Assembly: GCF_937616625.2 (NCBI RefSeq)
Contig: NC_065573.1
Location: 11,237,001-11,301,000, forward strand
DNA length: 64,000 bases
Direction of reading: 5' to 3'
DNA from: Mercurialis annua
Taxonomy: Eukaryota; Streptophyta; Magnoliopsida; Malpighiales; Euphorbiaceae
The translations under genes and the position numbers were made by a program. Each line of letters begins with the position of its first letter. Position 1 is the first letter of the stretch. This document shows, one piece after another, positions 11,871-25,900 of the stretch. The notes beneath the pieces are model-generated. The model was not told the DNA's origin. It worked only from the letters and a program-made list of their open reading frames with translations, and ran no database searches.

Positions 11871-14800
11871 GAAACGCTTGGATTTGTTTTCTAACGTTTG
11901 TAAACCTTTGGCTTAAATTGCTAAAAAGTTGAAACGCTTGGATTTGTTTCGTTGCTAAAAAGTTGTAATGTTTGGATTTGTTTCGTAGCGTTTGTAAACG
12001 TTTGGCTTAAATCACTAAAAAGGTGAAACATTTGGATTTGTTTCATACCGTTTGTTATCGTTTGTCTTAAATCGCTAAAAAGGTGAAATGTTTGGATTTG
12101 TTTCGTACCGTTTCAAAATGTTTGGCTTAAATCGCTAAAAAGGTGAAACGTTTGGATTTGTTTTGGAACGTTTGTACACATTTGGCTTAAATTGCTAAAA
12201 AGGTGAAAAGCTTGGATTTGTTTCGTTACGTTTGTAAACATTTGGCTTAAATTGCTAAAAAGGTGAAACGCTTGGATTTGTTTCGTTACGTTTGTAAACG
12301 TTTGCCTTAAATTGCTAAAGAGGTGAAACACGTGGATTTGTTTCGTTACGTTTGTAAACGTTTGGCTTAATTGCTAAAAAGGTGTAACGCCTAGATTTGT
12401 AAACGTTTGGCATTAATGGCTAAAAACATGTAATGTTTGGATTTGTTTCATACCGTTTGTAAACGTTTGTCTTAAATCGCTAAAAAGGTGAAATGTTTGG
12501 ATTTGTTTCATACCGTTTGTAAACGTTTGGCTGAAATGGCTAAAAAAATGAAATGTTTGGATTTGTTTCGTAACGTTTGTAAACGTTTGGATTTAATTGC
12601 TAAAAAGGTGAAATGCTTGGTTTTTGTTTCGTAACATTTGTAAACGTTTGGCTTTAGTTGCTAAAAATGTGAAATGTATGGATTTATTTCGTAACGTTTG
12701 TAAACGTTTGGGTTCAATCGCTAAAAAAGTGAAACGTTTGGATTTGTTTCATAGCGTTTGTAAACATTTGGCATAAATCGCTAAAAAGGTGAAACCTTTG
12801 AATTTTTTTCGTAACGTTTTAAAGGTTTTGCTTAAATCGCTAAAATTGGGACACGTTTGGGTTTGTTTCGTAACGTTTGTAAACGTTTGGCTTAAATTGC
12901 TAAAAAGGTGTAATGTTTGATTTTGTCGTAATGTTTGTAAACTCTTGGTTTTTTTCGTAAAGTTTGTAAACGTTTGGCTTATATTTCTAAAAAGGTGAAA
13001 TGCTTGGATATGTTTCGTAACGTTTGCAAACATTTGGCTTAAATTGCTAAAAAGGTGAAACACTTGGATTTGTTTCGTAACGTTTGTAAATATTTGGCTT
13101 AAATTGCTAAAAAGGCGAAACGCTTGGATTTGTTTCGTAACGTTTGTAAGCGCTTGGCTTAAATTGCTAAAAAGGTGAAACGCTTGTATTTGTTTCGTAA
13201 CGTTTGTAAACATTTGGCTTACATTGCTAAAAAGGGGAAACGTTTGGATTTGTTTCGTAGCGTTTGCAAACGTTTGGCTTTAATCGCTAAAAAGGTGAAA
13301 CATTTGGATTTGTTTCGTACCGTTTATAAACGTTTGGCTTAAATATCTAAAAAGGTGAAATGTTTGGATTTGTTTCATAACGTTTGTGAACGTTTGGCTT
13401 AAATTGCTAAAAAGGTAAAACACTTGAATTTGTTTCGTAACATTTGTAAACGTTTGGCTTAAATTGCTAAAAAAGGTGAAACGCTTGGATTTGTTTTGTT
13501 ACGTTTGCAAACGTTTGGCTTAAATTTCCAAAAAGGTGAAACGCTTGGGTTTTGTTTCGTAATGTTTGTAAACATTTGGCTTAAATTGATAAAAATGAGA
13601 AACGTTTGGATTTGTTTCGTAACATTTGTAAACGTTTGGATTTGTTTCATAACATTTGTAAACATTTGGCATAAATCGCTAAAAAGGTGAAACGTTTGGA
13701 TTTGTTTCGTAACATTTTTAAACGTTTGGCTTATATCGCTAAAAAGGGGAAACATTTTGACTTGTTTCGTAATGTTTGTAAACGTTTGGTTAAACTATTA
13801 AAAACGGAAAACTTTTGGTTTTGTTTCGTAACCTTTGTAAAGGTTCAGCTTAAATCGCAAATAAGGTGAAACGTTTCGAATCGTTTCGTAAAATTTGTAA
13901 ACGTTTGGCTTAAATTGCTAAAAACGTTAAACGCTTGGATTTGTTTTGTAAGGTTTGCAAACGTTTGGCTTAAACTGTTAAAAAGGTGAAACATTTGGAT
14001 TGGCTTAAATCGCTAAAAAGGAGAAAAGTTTGGATTTTTTTCATAACGTTTGTAAAAGTTTGGCCTAAATTGCTAAAAAGGTGAAACGTTTGATTTTGTT
14101 GTAATGTTTGTAAACACTTGGTTTTTTTCGTAACTTTTGTAAACGTTTGGCTTAAATTTCTAAAAAGGTGAAACGCTTGGATATGTTTCGTAACGTTTAT
14201 AAACATTTGGCTTAAATTGCTAAAAATGTGAAACACTTGGATTTGTTTCGTAAAGTTTGTAAGCGTTTGGCTTAAATTACTAAAAAGGTGAAACGCTTGG
14301 ATTTGTTTCGTAACGTTTGTAAGTGTTTGGCTTAAATTGATAAAAAGGTGAAATGTTTGGATTTGTTTCGTAACGTTTGTAAACATTTGGCTTACATTTC
14401 TAAAAAGGGGAAACGTTTTGATTGTTTCGTAGCGTAAACGTTTGGCTTTAATCGCCAAAAAGGTGAAATGTTTGGATTTGTTTCGTAACGTTTGTAAACA
14501 TTTTGGCATAAATTGCTAAAAAGGTGAAACGTTTGAATTTGTTTCGTAACGTTTGTAAACGTTTGGCTTAAATTGCTAAAAAGGGGAAACGCTTGGATTT
14601 ATTTCTTTACGTTTGTAAACGTTTAGCTTAAATTTCCAAAAAGGTGAAAAGCTAGGGTTTTGTTTCGTATCGTTTATACACGTTTGGCTTAAATTGATAA
14701 AAATGTGAAACGTTTGGCTTAAATTGCTAAAAAGGTGAAACGCTTGGATATGTTTCGTAACGTTTGTAAATGTTTGGCTTAAATTGCTAAAAAGGTGAAA

Positions 14801-17800
14801 CACTTGGATTTCTTTCGTAATGTTTGTAAACGTTTGGCTTAAATTGCTAAAAAGGGGAAACACTTGGATTTGTTTCGTAACGTTTGTAACTGTTTTGCTT
14901 AAATTGCTAGAAAGGTGAAACGCCTGGATTGGTCTCGTAACGTTTGTAATCGTTTGGCTTACATTGCTAAAAATGTGAAACGTTTGGATTTAATTCGTAG
15001 CTTTTCTAAACGTTTGGCCTTAATCGTTAAAAAGGTGAAACGTTTGGATATCATTCGTAGCATTTATAAACGTTTGGCTTAAATCGCTAAAAAGGTGAAA
15101 TGTTAGGATCTGTTTTGTAACGTTTGTAAACGTTTGGCTTAAATTGCTAAAAAGGTGAAACGCTTGAATTTGTTTTGTATCGTTTGTAAACGTTTGGCTT
15201 AAATTACTAAAAAGGGGAAACGCTTGGATTTGTTTCGTTATGTTTGTAAACGTTTGGCTTAAATTTCCAAAAAGGTGAAACGCTTGGATTTTGTTTCGAA
15301 ATGTTTGTAAATGTTTAGCTTATATTGATAAACGTTTGAATTTAGTTTGTAACGTTTGTAAACGTTTGACTTCAATTGCTAAAAAGGTGAAACATTTGGA
15401 TTTATTTCGTAACGTTTGTAAACGTTTAGCATAAACTGCTAAAAAGGAGAAACGTTTGGATTTGTTTCGTAACGTTTTAAACGTTTGGCTTAAATCGCTA
15501 AAAAGGGGAAACATGTTGATTTGTTTTGTAACGTTTGTAAACGTATGGCTTAAATTGCTAAAAACGGGAAACGTTTGGTTTTGTTTCTTAACGTTTGTAA
15601 ACGTTCGGCTTAAATCGATAATAAGGTGAAATATTTGGATTTTTTTCGTAACGTTTGTAAACGTTTGGCTGAAATTGCTAAAAAGGTTAAACGCTTGGAT
15701 TTATTTCGTAACGTTTGTAAATGTTTGGCTTAAATTGCTAAAAAGGTGAAACGCTTGGATTTGTTTCGTAACGTTTGTAAACGTTTGGCTTACATTGCTA
15801 AAAAGGTATAACATTTGGATTTGTTTCGTAGAGTTTATAAACGTTTGGCTTAAATTGCTAAAAAGGTGAAACGCTTGGTTTTTGTTTCGTAGAATTTGTA
15901 AACGTTTGACATAAATTGTTAAAAAGGTGAAACGCTTAGATTTGTTTCCTAACGTTTGTAAACGTTTGGCATACATTGCTAAAAAGGTGTAACGTTTGGA
16001 TTTGTTTCGTACCGATTCTAAATGTTTGGCTTAAATCGCTAAAAAGGTGAAATGTTTGGATTTGTTTCCTTGCGTTTCTAAATGTTTGCCTTAAATCGCT
16101 AAAATGGTGAAATGTTTGGATTTGTTTCATTCGGTTTGTAAACGTTTGGTTTAAATCGCTAAAAAGGTTAAATGTTTGGATTTGTTTTGTAACGTTTGTA
16201 AACGTTTGGCTTAAATTACTAAAAAAAAGGTAAAACGCTTGGATTTGATTCGTAACGTTTGGCTTAAATTGCTAAAAGGGTAAAACGCTTGGATTTGTTT
16301 CATTACGTTTGTAAGCGTTTGGCTTAAATAGCTAAAAATATGAAACGCTTGGTTTTTGTTTCGTAACATTTGTAAACGTTTGGCTTAAATTGCTAAAAAT
16401 ATGAAATGTTTGGATTTGTTTCATAACGATTATAAACGTTTTGCTTCAATCGCTAAAAAAGTGAAACGTTTGGATTTGTTTCGTAACGTTTGTAAACGTT
16501 TGGCATAAATCGCTAAAAAGGGGAAACGTTTGGATTTGTTTCGTAATGTTTTAAACGTTTTGCTTAAATTGCTAAAATGGGGAATGTTTGGATTTGTTTC
16601 GTAACGTTTGTAAATGTTTTGCTTAGATTGCTAAAAAGGTGAAACGTTTGGTTTTGTTTCGTAACGTTTGTAAACGCTTGGTTTTATTTTGTAACGTTTG
16701 TAAACGTTTGGCTTAAATTGCTAAAAAGGTAAAACGCTCGGATATGTTTCTTAACGTTTTTAAACGTTTGGCTTAAATTGCTATAAAGGTGAAACGCTTG
16801 GATTTGTTTCGTAACATTTGTAAACGTTTGCCTTAAATTGCTAAAAAGGGGAAACGTTTGGTTTTGTTTCATAAATTTTTAAACGTTTGGCTTAAATCGC
16901 TAAACAGGAGGCTTAAATTGCTAAAAAGGTGAAATGTTTGAATTATTATTTCATAACGCTTGTTTGTTTGGCGTAAATAGCTAAAAAGGAGAAACGTTTG
17001 GATTTGTTTCGTAAGGTTTGTAAACGTTTGGATTAAATCGCTAAAAAGGGGAAACGTTTGGATTTGTTTCGTAACGTTTGTAAACGTTCGGCTTAAATCG
17101 CAAAAAAGGTGAAACATTTCGATTTGTTTGTAACGTTTGTAAACGTTTGGCTTAAATCGCTAAAATGGGGAAATATTTGGATTTGTTTCGTAACGTTTGT
17201 AAACGTTTGGCTCAAATAGTTAAAAAGGTGAAACGTTTGGATTTGTTTCGTAATGTTTGTAAACATTCAGCTTATATCGCTAAAATGGGGAAACGCTTGG
17301 ATTTGTTTCGTAACTTTTGTAAACGTTTGGCTTAAATCGCTAAAATGGGGAAACCTTTGGATTTGTTTCATAACGTTTGTAAACGTTTGGCTTAAATAGC
17401 TAAAATTTGAAAGGTTTATTTTTGTTCCTTAACGTTTGTAAACGTTTGCCTTAAATTGCTAAAAATTAAAACATATTGGATTTGTTTCGTAACCTTTACA
17501 AACGTTTGGCTTAAATCTCTAAAAAGGTGAAATGTTTGGTTTTGTTTTGTAATGTTTGTAAACGTTTGGCTTAAATCGCTAAAAAGGCAAAACGTTTGGA
17601 TTTGTTTTGTATAGTTTGTAATTATTTGGCTTAATTCTCTAAAAAGGTGAAACATTTGGATTTGTTTCATAACGTTTGTAAACATTTGGCTTAAATCGCT
17701 AAAAAGGTGAAACGTTTGGATTTGTTTCGCAACGTTTGTAAACGTTTGGCTTACATCGCTAATAAGGTGAAACGCTTGGATTTGTTTCGTAAAGCTTTTA

Positions 17801-20800
17801 AACGTTTGGCTTAAATTGTTAAAATTGGGAAACGTTTGGATTTGTTACCTAATATTTATAAACGCTTGGCTTAAATTGCTAAAAAGGTGCAACATTTGGT
17901 TTTGTTTCGCAATGTTTGTAAACGTTTAGCTTAAATTGGTTAAAAGGTGAAACGCTTGGATTTGTTTCGTAACGTTTCAAACGTTTGGCTTAATTAGCTA
18001 AAATGGGGAAACGTTTGGATTTGTTTTGTAATGTTTATAAACGTCGGCTTAAATCGTAAAAAAGGTGAAACGTTTGATTTTGTTTCGTAACGTTTGTAAA
18101 CATTTGGCTTAAATCGCTAAAAAGGGGAAACGGTTGGATTTGTTTCTTAACGTTTATAAATGTTTGTTTTTATTTCGTAACTTTCGTAACGTTTGTAAAC
18201 ATTTGGCTTAAATCGCTAAAAAGGGGAAACGTTTGGATTCGTTTCGTAACGTTTGTAAACGTTTGGCTTAAATTGCTAAAAAGGTGAAACGTTTTGATTT
18301 GTTTCGTAACGTTTGTGAATGTTTGGCCTAAATAGCTAAAAAAATAAAACGTTTGGTTTTGTTTCGTAACGTTTGTAAACATTTGGTTTTGTTTTGTAAC
18401 GTTTGTAAATGTTTGGCTTAAATCGCTAAAAAGGTGAAACGTTCGGATTTGTTTCGTAACGTTTGTAAACATTTGGCATAAATCGCTAAAACAGTGAAAC
18501 GTTTGGATTTGTTTCGTAATGTTTGTAAACATTTGGCTTAAATTGCTAAAAAGGTGAAACCTTTGGATTTGTTTCGTAACGTTTGTAAACATTTTGCTTA
18601 ATTCGTTAAAAGTGGGAAACGTTTGGTTTCGTTCCGTAAGGTTTGTAAACATTTGGCTTAAATTGCTAAAAAGGTGAAACGCTTGGATTTGTTTGGTAAC
18701 GTTTGTAAACTTTGTCTTAAATTACTAAAAAAGTGAAACGTTTGGTTTTGTTTCGTAAATTTGTAAACGTTTGGCTTAAATCGCTAAAAAGGTGGCTAAA
18801 ATTTCTAAAAAGGTGAAACGTTTGAATTTGTTTCGTAACGTTTGTTTGTTTGGCGTAAATAGCTAAAAAGGAGAAACATTTGGATTTATTTCTTAAGGTT
18901 TGTAAGCGTTTTGATTAAATCGCTAAAAAGGGGAAATGTTTGGATTTGTTTCGTAACGTTTGTAAACATTTGGCTTAAATCACAAAAAAGGTGAAACGTT
19001 TCGATTTCTTTGTAACGTTTGTAAAGGTTTGACTTAAATTGCTAAAATAGGGAAACATTTGGATTTGTTTCGTAACGTTTGTAAACGTTTGGCTTAAATA
19101 GCTAAAAAAGTGAAATGTTTGGATTTGTTTCGTAATGTTTGTAAAAATTCAACTTATATCGCTAAAATGGGGAAACGCTTGGATTTGTTTCGTAACTGTT
19201 GCAAAAGTTTGGCTTAAATCATTAAAATGGGAAAACGTTTGGATTTGTTTCATAACGTTTGTAAATGTTTGGCTTAAATCGCTAAAATCTGAAACGTTTG
19301 TTTTTGTTCCGTAGCGTTTGTAAATGTTTGCCTTAAATCGCTAAATAAGTGAAACGCTTGGATTTGTTTCGTAACCTTTACAAACGTTTGGTTTAAGTCA
19401 CTAAAAAGGTGAAATGTTTAGTTTTGTTTTGTAACGTTTATAAACGTTTGGCTTAAATCGCCAAAAAGGGGAAACGTTTGGATTTGTTGTGTAGCGTTTA
19501 TAAACATTTCACTTAAATCACTAAAAAGGTAAAACATTTGGATTTGTTTCGTAACGTTTGTAAATGTTTTGCTTAAATTGCTAAAAAGGTGAAACATTTG
19601 GATTTGTTTCGCAACGTTTGTAAACACTTTTCTTAAATCGGTAATAAGGTGAAACGCTTGGATTTGTTTCGTAACGTTTGTAAACGTTTGGCTTAAATCG
19701 CTAAAATGGGGAAACGTTTGGATTTGTTTCCTAACGTTTATAAACATTTGGCTTAAATTTCTAAAAAGGTGCAATGTTTGGTTTTGTTTCGTAATGTTTG
19801 TAAACGTTTGGCTTAAATTGCTAAAAAGGTGAAACGCTTGGATTTGTTTTGTAACGTTTTAAACGTTTGGCTTAAATCGCTAAAATGGGGAAACGTTTGG
19901 ATTTGTTTTGTAACGTTTATAAACGTTGGCTTAAATCGCTAAAAAGGTTAAACGTTTGGTTTTGTTTTGTAACGTTTGTAAACATTTGGCTTAAATCGCT
20001 AAAAAGGGGAAACTATTGGATTTGTTTCTTAACGTTTATAAACGTTTGGTTTTGTTTCGTAACTTTCGTAAACGTTTGGCTTCAATCGCTGAATAGGTGA
20101 AACGTTTGGATTTGTTTCGTAACATTTGTAAACGTTTGACATATATTGCTAAAAAGGTGAAACGTTTTAATTTGTTTCATAACGTTTGTAAGCGTTTGGC
20201 TTAAATTGCTAAGAAAGTGAAATGTTTTGATTTTATTCGTAACATTTTAAACGTTCGGTTTCGTTTCGTAATGTTTGTAAACGTTTGACTTCAATCACTA
20301 AAAAGGTGAAACGCTTGGATTTGTTTCGTAACGATTGTAAACATTTGGTTTAAATTTCAAAAAAGGTGAAACGTTTGGATTTGTTTTGTACCGTTTGTAA
20401 ACGATTGGCTTAAATTGCTAAAAAGGTGAAACGTTTGGGTTTGTTTCGTAACGTTTGTAAACGTTTGGCTTAAATTTCTAAAAAGGTGAAACAATTGGTT
20501 TTGTTTCATAACGTTTGTAAAAGTTTGGCTTCAATCGATAGAAAGGTGAAACGTTTGGATTTGTTTCGTAACGTTTGTAAACGTTTGGCTTAAATTACTA
20601 AAAAAGTGAAACTCTTGTATTTGTTTCTTAACGTTTGTAAACGTTTGGCTTAAATCGCTATAAAAAAGTGAAACGTTTGGATTTGTTTCGTAACATTTTA
20701 AACATTAGGTTTTGTTTCGTAACGTTTGTAAACATTTGGCTTAAATTGCTAAAAAGGTAAAACACTTGGATTTGTTTCGTAACGTTTGTAAACGTTTTGC

Positions 20801-22663
20801 TTAAATTGCTAATAAGGCTAAATGTTTGGATTTGATTCGTAACGTTTGTAATCTTTTGGCTTAAATTGCTAAAAAGTTAAAACTTTTGGATTCATTTTGT
20901 AATGTTTTAAATATTTGGTTTTGTTTTGTAACGTTTGTAAACGTTTGGCTTAAATCGCTACAAAGGTGAAACATTTCGTTTTGTTTCGTAATGTTTGGAA
21001 GCGTTTGGTTTTGTTTTATAACGTTTGTAAACGTTTGGCTTAAATCGCTATTAACGTGAAACGTTTGGATTTGTTTCGTAAGGTTTGTAATTATTTTGCT
21101 TAAATCGCTAAAAAGGTGAAACGTTTGGATTTGTTTCGTAACGTTTGTAAACATTTCACTTAAAGCGCTAAAAAGTGAAACGTTTGGATTTCTTTCGTAA
21201 CGTTTACAAACGTTTGGCTTAAATCGTTAAAAAGGTGAAATGTTTGGTTTTGTTTCGTAACGTTTATAAACATTTGGCTTAAATCGCTAAAAAGGTGAAA
21301 CGTTTGGACTCGTTTCGTAACGTTTATAAACGTTTCGCTTAAATCACTAAAAAGGTGAAACGTTTGGATTTGTTTTCTAACATTTATAAACGTTTGGCTT
21401 AAATCGCTAAAAAGGTGAAATGTTTAGTTTTGTTTCGTAACGTTTCTAAATGTTTGGCTTAAATCGCTAAAAAGGGGAAATGTTTGGATTTGTTTCATAA
21501 CGTTTATAAACTTTTGGTTTTGTTTCTTAACGTTCGTAAACGTTTGGCTTCAATCACTAAAAAGGTGAAACGTTTGGATTTGTTTCGTAACGTTTGTAAA
21601 CGTTTGGCTTAAATTGCTAAAAGGGTGAAACGTTTGGCTTTGTTTCGTACCGTTTGTAAACGTTTGGCTTAAATTGCTAATAAGGTGAAACGTTTGGATT
21701 TGTTTTGTAACGTTTGTAGACGATTGACTTAAATTGCTAAAAAGGTGAAATGTTTGGGTTTGTTTCGTAACGTTTGTAAACGTTTGGCTTAAATCTCTAA
21801 AAAGGTGAAAATTTTGGTTTTGTTTCATATCGTTTGTAAACGTTTGGCTTCAATCGATTGAAAGGTGAAACGTTTGGATTTGTATAGTAACGTTTGTAAA
21901 TGTTTGGCTTATATTACTAAAAATGTGAAACGCTTGTATTTGTTTCGTAACGTTTTGTATACGTTTGGCTTAAATCGCTAAAAAAAGTGAAACGTTTGGA
22001 TTTGTTCTGTAACGTTTTAAACATTAGGTTTTGTTTCGTAACGTTTGTAAACGTTTGGTTTAAATTGCTAAAAAGGTAAAACACTTGGATTTGTTTCGTA
22101 ACATTTGCAAACGTTTGACTTAAATTGCTAAAAAGGTTAAACGTTTCGATTTTTTTCGTAACGTTTGTAAGGGTTTGGCTTAAATTGCTAAAAAGGTGAA
22201 ACGTTTGGATTTTTTTGTAATATTTTAAACGTTTGGTGTTGTTACGCAACGTTTGAAAACGTTTGGCTTAAATCTGTAAAAAAAGTGAAAAGTTTGGATT
22301 TGTTTCGACACGTTTGTAAACGATTGGCTTAAATCGCTAAAACGGTGAAACTTTTCGTTTTGTTTCGTAACGTTTGGAAGCGTTTGGTTTTGTTTTGTAA
22401 CGTTTGGAAATGTTTGGCTTAAATCGCAAAAACGTGAAACGTTTGGATTTGTTTTGTAAGGTTCGTGATTATTTGGTTTAAATCGCTAAAAAGATTAAAT
22501 GTTTGGATTTGTTTCGTAACGTTTATAAACGTTTGGCTTAAATAGCTAAAGAGGTGAAACGTTTGGTTTTGTTTCGTAACGTTTGTAAACGTTTGGCTTA
22601 AATAACTAAAAAGGTGAAACGTTTGGTTTTGTTTCGTAACGTTTGTAAACTTTTGGCTTACAT
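11871..22663 (-). repeat. 60-bp satellite array, reverse orientation
   Basis: Same 60-bp unit as at 1-8600 but on the opposite strand, so the plus strand reads AAACGTTTGGCTTAAATCGC...AAAAAGGTGAAACG...GGATTTGTTTCG. About 180 copies. Internal landmarks show local higher-order structure: TTAAATTTCCAAAAAGG recurs at about 13522, 14630 and 15261; GTTTGATTTTGT at 12915 and 14088; and a 1.88-kb tandem duplication lies at 16869-20085. Minus-strand periodic frames of up to 179 codons (13970-14509) and 160 codons (18170-18652) are by-products of the repeat. Confidence 0.97.
16869..20085 (-). repeat. 1.88-kb tandem higher-order duplication
   Basis: At least eight unusual variants repeat in the same order with an offset of 1879-1882 bp: a TAAATTT-GTAAACG shortened unit (16869/18748), GGCGTAAATAGC (16971/18853), CTTATATCGCTAAAATGGGG-type (17271/19153), TAAAAT(T/C)TGAAA with GTTCC (17401/19282), AATAAGGTGAAACGCTTGG (17761/19643), AAAAAGGTGCAA (17881/19763), and GTTTCTTAACGTTTATAAA with TAACTTTCGTAA (18142/20023). 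Copies are about 16869-18200 and 18748-20085. Part of the block recurs a third time near 25020-25400, offset about 5320 from 19700-20080. Confidence 0.88.
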
Positions 22664-22930
22664 TTTAAGCGATTTAATCCAAACGTTTAAAACGTTTCCC
22701 CTTTTTAGCGATTTATGCCAAACGTTTACAAATGTTATGAAACAAATTCAAATGTTTCACATTTTTAACAATTTAAACCAAGAGTTTACAAACGTTACGG
22801 AACAAAACAAAACGTTTAAAACGTTACGAAACAAATCCAAACGTTTCACATTTTTAGCGATTTAAGCCAAACGTTTACAAATGTTACGAAACAAAACCAA
22901 ATGTTCCACCTTTTTAGCGATTGAAGCCAA
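22664..22930 (+). repeat. Inverted satellite island (forward inside reverse array)
   Basis: Between about 22664 and 22930 the satellite switches to forward orientation (GCGATTTAATCC, AACAAATTCAAATG, GCGATTTAAGCC) and then back. The left junction reads GGCTTACATTTTAAGCGATTT and the right junction GAAGCCAATTGCTTGGATT. A shorter copy of the same arrangement occurs at 32411-32553. Confidence 0.9.
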
Positions 22931-25900
22931 TTGCTTGGATTTAAAACGTTTGAAATGCTTGGATATGTTTCGTAATGTTTGTAAACGTTGGGCTTCAATC
23001 GTTAAATAGGTGAAATGTTTGGATTTGTTTCTTAATGTTTGTAAACGTTTGGGTTAAATTGCTAAAATGGCTGAACGCTTGGATTTGTTTCGTAAAGTTT
23101 GTAAACGCTTGGCTTAAATCGCTAAATAGGTGAAATGTTTGGATTTGTTTTGTATTGCTTGTAAACGTTTGGCTTAAATCGCTAAAAAGGTGAAACGTTT
23201 GGATTTGTTTCATAACGTTTGTAAACGTTTGGTTTCAATCAGTAAAAAGATTAGACATTTGGATTTGTTTCATAACGTTTGTAAACGTTCGGCTTCAATT
23301 TCTAAAAAGGTGAAACGCTTGGATTTGTATCGTAATGTTTGTAAATGTTTGGCTTAAATCGCTAAAAAGGGGAAACATTTGGATTTGTTTCGTAACGTTT
23401 GTAAACGTTTGGCTTAAATCCCTGAAAAGGTGAAACATTTTGATTTGTTTCGTACTGTTTGTAAACGTTTTGCTGCATTCACTAAAAAGGTGAAACGTTT
23501 AGATTTGTTTCATAACGTTTGTAAATGTTTGGCTCAAATTGCTAAAAAGGTGAAATGCTTGGATTTGTTTCGTAATGTTGGCAAACGTTTGGATTAAATC
23601 GCTAAAAATGTGAAACATTTGGATTTGTTTCGTTAAGTTTGTAAACATCTGGCTTAAATCGCTGAAAAGGTGAAACGTTTGGAATTGTTTCGTAACGTTT
23701 GTAAATGTTTGGCTTAAATCACGAAAAAGGTGAAACGTTAGGATTTGTTTGTAACATTTGTAAACATTTAGCTTAAATACCTAAAAAGGTGAAATGCTTG
23801 GATTTGTTTCGTAACGTTTGTAAACGTTTGGGTTAAATCGCTAAATATGTGAAACGTTTGGTTTTGTTCTATAACGTTTGTAAACGTTTGACTTAAATTG
23901 CTAAAAAGTTGAAATGCTTGGATTTGTTTCGTAACGTTTGTAAACATTTGGCTTAATTTTCTAAAAAGGTGGAATGTTTGGTTTTATTTCGTAAATTTGT
24001 AAACGTTTAGCTTAAATCGCTAAAAAGATGGCTTAAATTGCTAAAAAGGTTAAACGTTAGGATTTCTTTCGTAATGTTTGTAAATGTTTGGCTTAAATCG
24101 CTAAAAAGGGGAAACGTTATGATTTGTTTCGTAACGTTTGTAAACGCTTGGATTAAATTGCTAAAAATGTGAAACATTTGGATTTGTTTCTTAACGTTTG
24201 TAAACGTTTGGCTTACATCGCTAAAAAGGGGAAACGTTTGGATTTGTTTTGTAGCGTTTTTAAACGTTTGGCTTAAATCGCTGAAAAGGTGAAACGTTTG
24301 GGTGTATTTGTAACGTTTGTAAACATTTGGCTTAAATCGCCGAAATGGGGAAACAATTGGATTTGTTTCGTTTATTTAGCTAAAAAGATGAAACATTTGG
24401 ATTTGTTTCGTAACGTTTGTAAACGTTTGGCTTAAATCGCTAAAATGGGAGAAACGCTTGGATTTGCTTCGTAACACTGGTAAAAGTTTGGCTTAAATTG
24501 CTAAAATGGGAAAACGTTTGGCTATATTTCGTAACGTTTGTAAACGTTTGGCTTAAATCGCTAAAAAGGTGAAACGTATGCATTTGTTTTGCAACATTTA
24601 TAAACGTTTGGCTTAAATCGCTAAAAAGGTAAAAATTTTGTTTTTGTTTCGTAACATTTATAAACGTTTGGCTTAAATCGCTAATAATGTGAGACGTTTG
24701 GATTTGTTTCGTAACGTTTGTAAACGTTTGGCTTATATACCTAAAAATGTGAAATGTTTGGATTTGTTTAGTAACGTTTGCAAACGTTTAGCTTAAATTG
24801 CCTAAAGGTGTCTTAAATTGCAAAAAGAGGTTTGGTTTTGATTTGTTTTGTAATGTTTGTAAAACGTTTGGTTTTGTTTCGTGAATTTGTAAACATTTGG
24901 CTTAAATCGCTAAAAAAGTGTCCTAAATTGCTAAAAAGGTGAAACGTTTGGATTTGTTTTGTAACGTTTGTAAACGTTTGGATTTGTTTCGTAACGTTTG
25001 TAAACGTTTGGCTTAAATCGCTAAAATGGGGAAACGTTTGGATTTGTTTCCTAACGTTTATAAACGTTTGGCTTAAATTGCTAAAAAGGTGCAACGTTTG
25101 GTTTTGTTTCGTAATGTTTGTAAACGTTTGGCTTAAATAGCTAAAAAGGTGAAACGCTTGGATTTGTTTCGTATCGTTTTAAACGTTTGGCTTAAATCGC
25201 TAAAATGGAGGAACGTTTGGATTTGTTTTGTAACGTTTATAAATGTTTGGCTTAAATCGCTAAAAAGGGGAAACGTTTGGTTTTGTTTCGAAACATCTGT
25301 AGACATTTGGCTTAAATTGCTAAAAAGGTGAAACGTTTGGATTTGTTTCGTAACGTTTATAAACGTTTTGTTTTGTTTCGTAACTTTCGTAAATGTTTGA
25401 CTTCAATAACTAAAAAGGTGAAATATTTGGATTTGTTTCGTAACGTTTGTAAACGTTTGGCTAAATTGCTAAAAAAAGGTGAAATGTTTTGATTTGTTTC
25501 GTAATGTTTGTAAACGTTTGGCTTAAATCGCTAAGAAAGTGAAATGTTCGGATTTGTTTCGTAATATTTTAAACGTTCAGTTTTGTCTCGTAACGTTTGT
25601 AAATGTTTGCCTTCAATCGCTAAAAAGGTGAAACATTTGAATTATTTTCGTAATGATTGTAAAAGTTTGGCTTAAATTGCTAAAAAGGTGAAATGTTTGG
25701 ATTTGTTTTTGTAACGTTTGTAAACAATTGGCTTAAATTGTTAAAAAGGTGAAACGTTTGGGTTTGTTTCGTAACGTTTGTAAACGTTTGGCTTAAATTT
25801 CTAAAAAGGTGAAACATTTGGTTTTGTTTCATAGCGTCTGTAAACGTTTGGCTTCAATCGATAGAAAGATGAAATGTTTGGATTTGTTTCGTAACGTTTG

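Noticed and set aside
11871..22663. CRISPR-like array (regular repeats)
   Set aside because: There are no unique spacers: the whole 60-bp unit is repeated and diverged, and the surroundings are plant retrotransposons.
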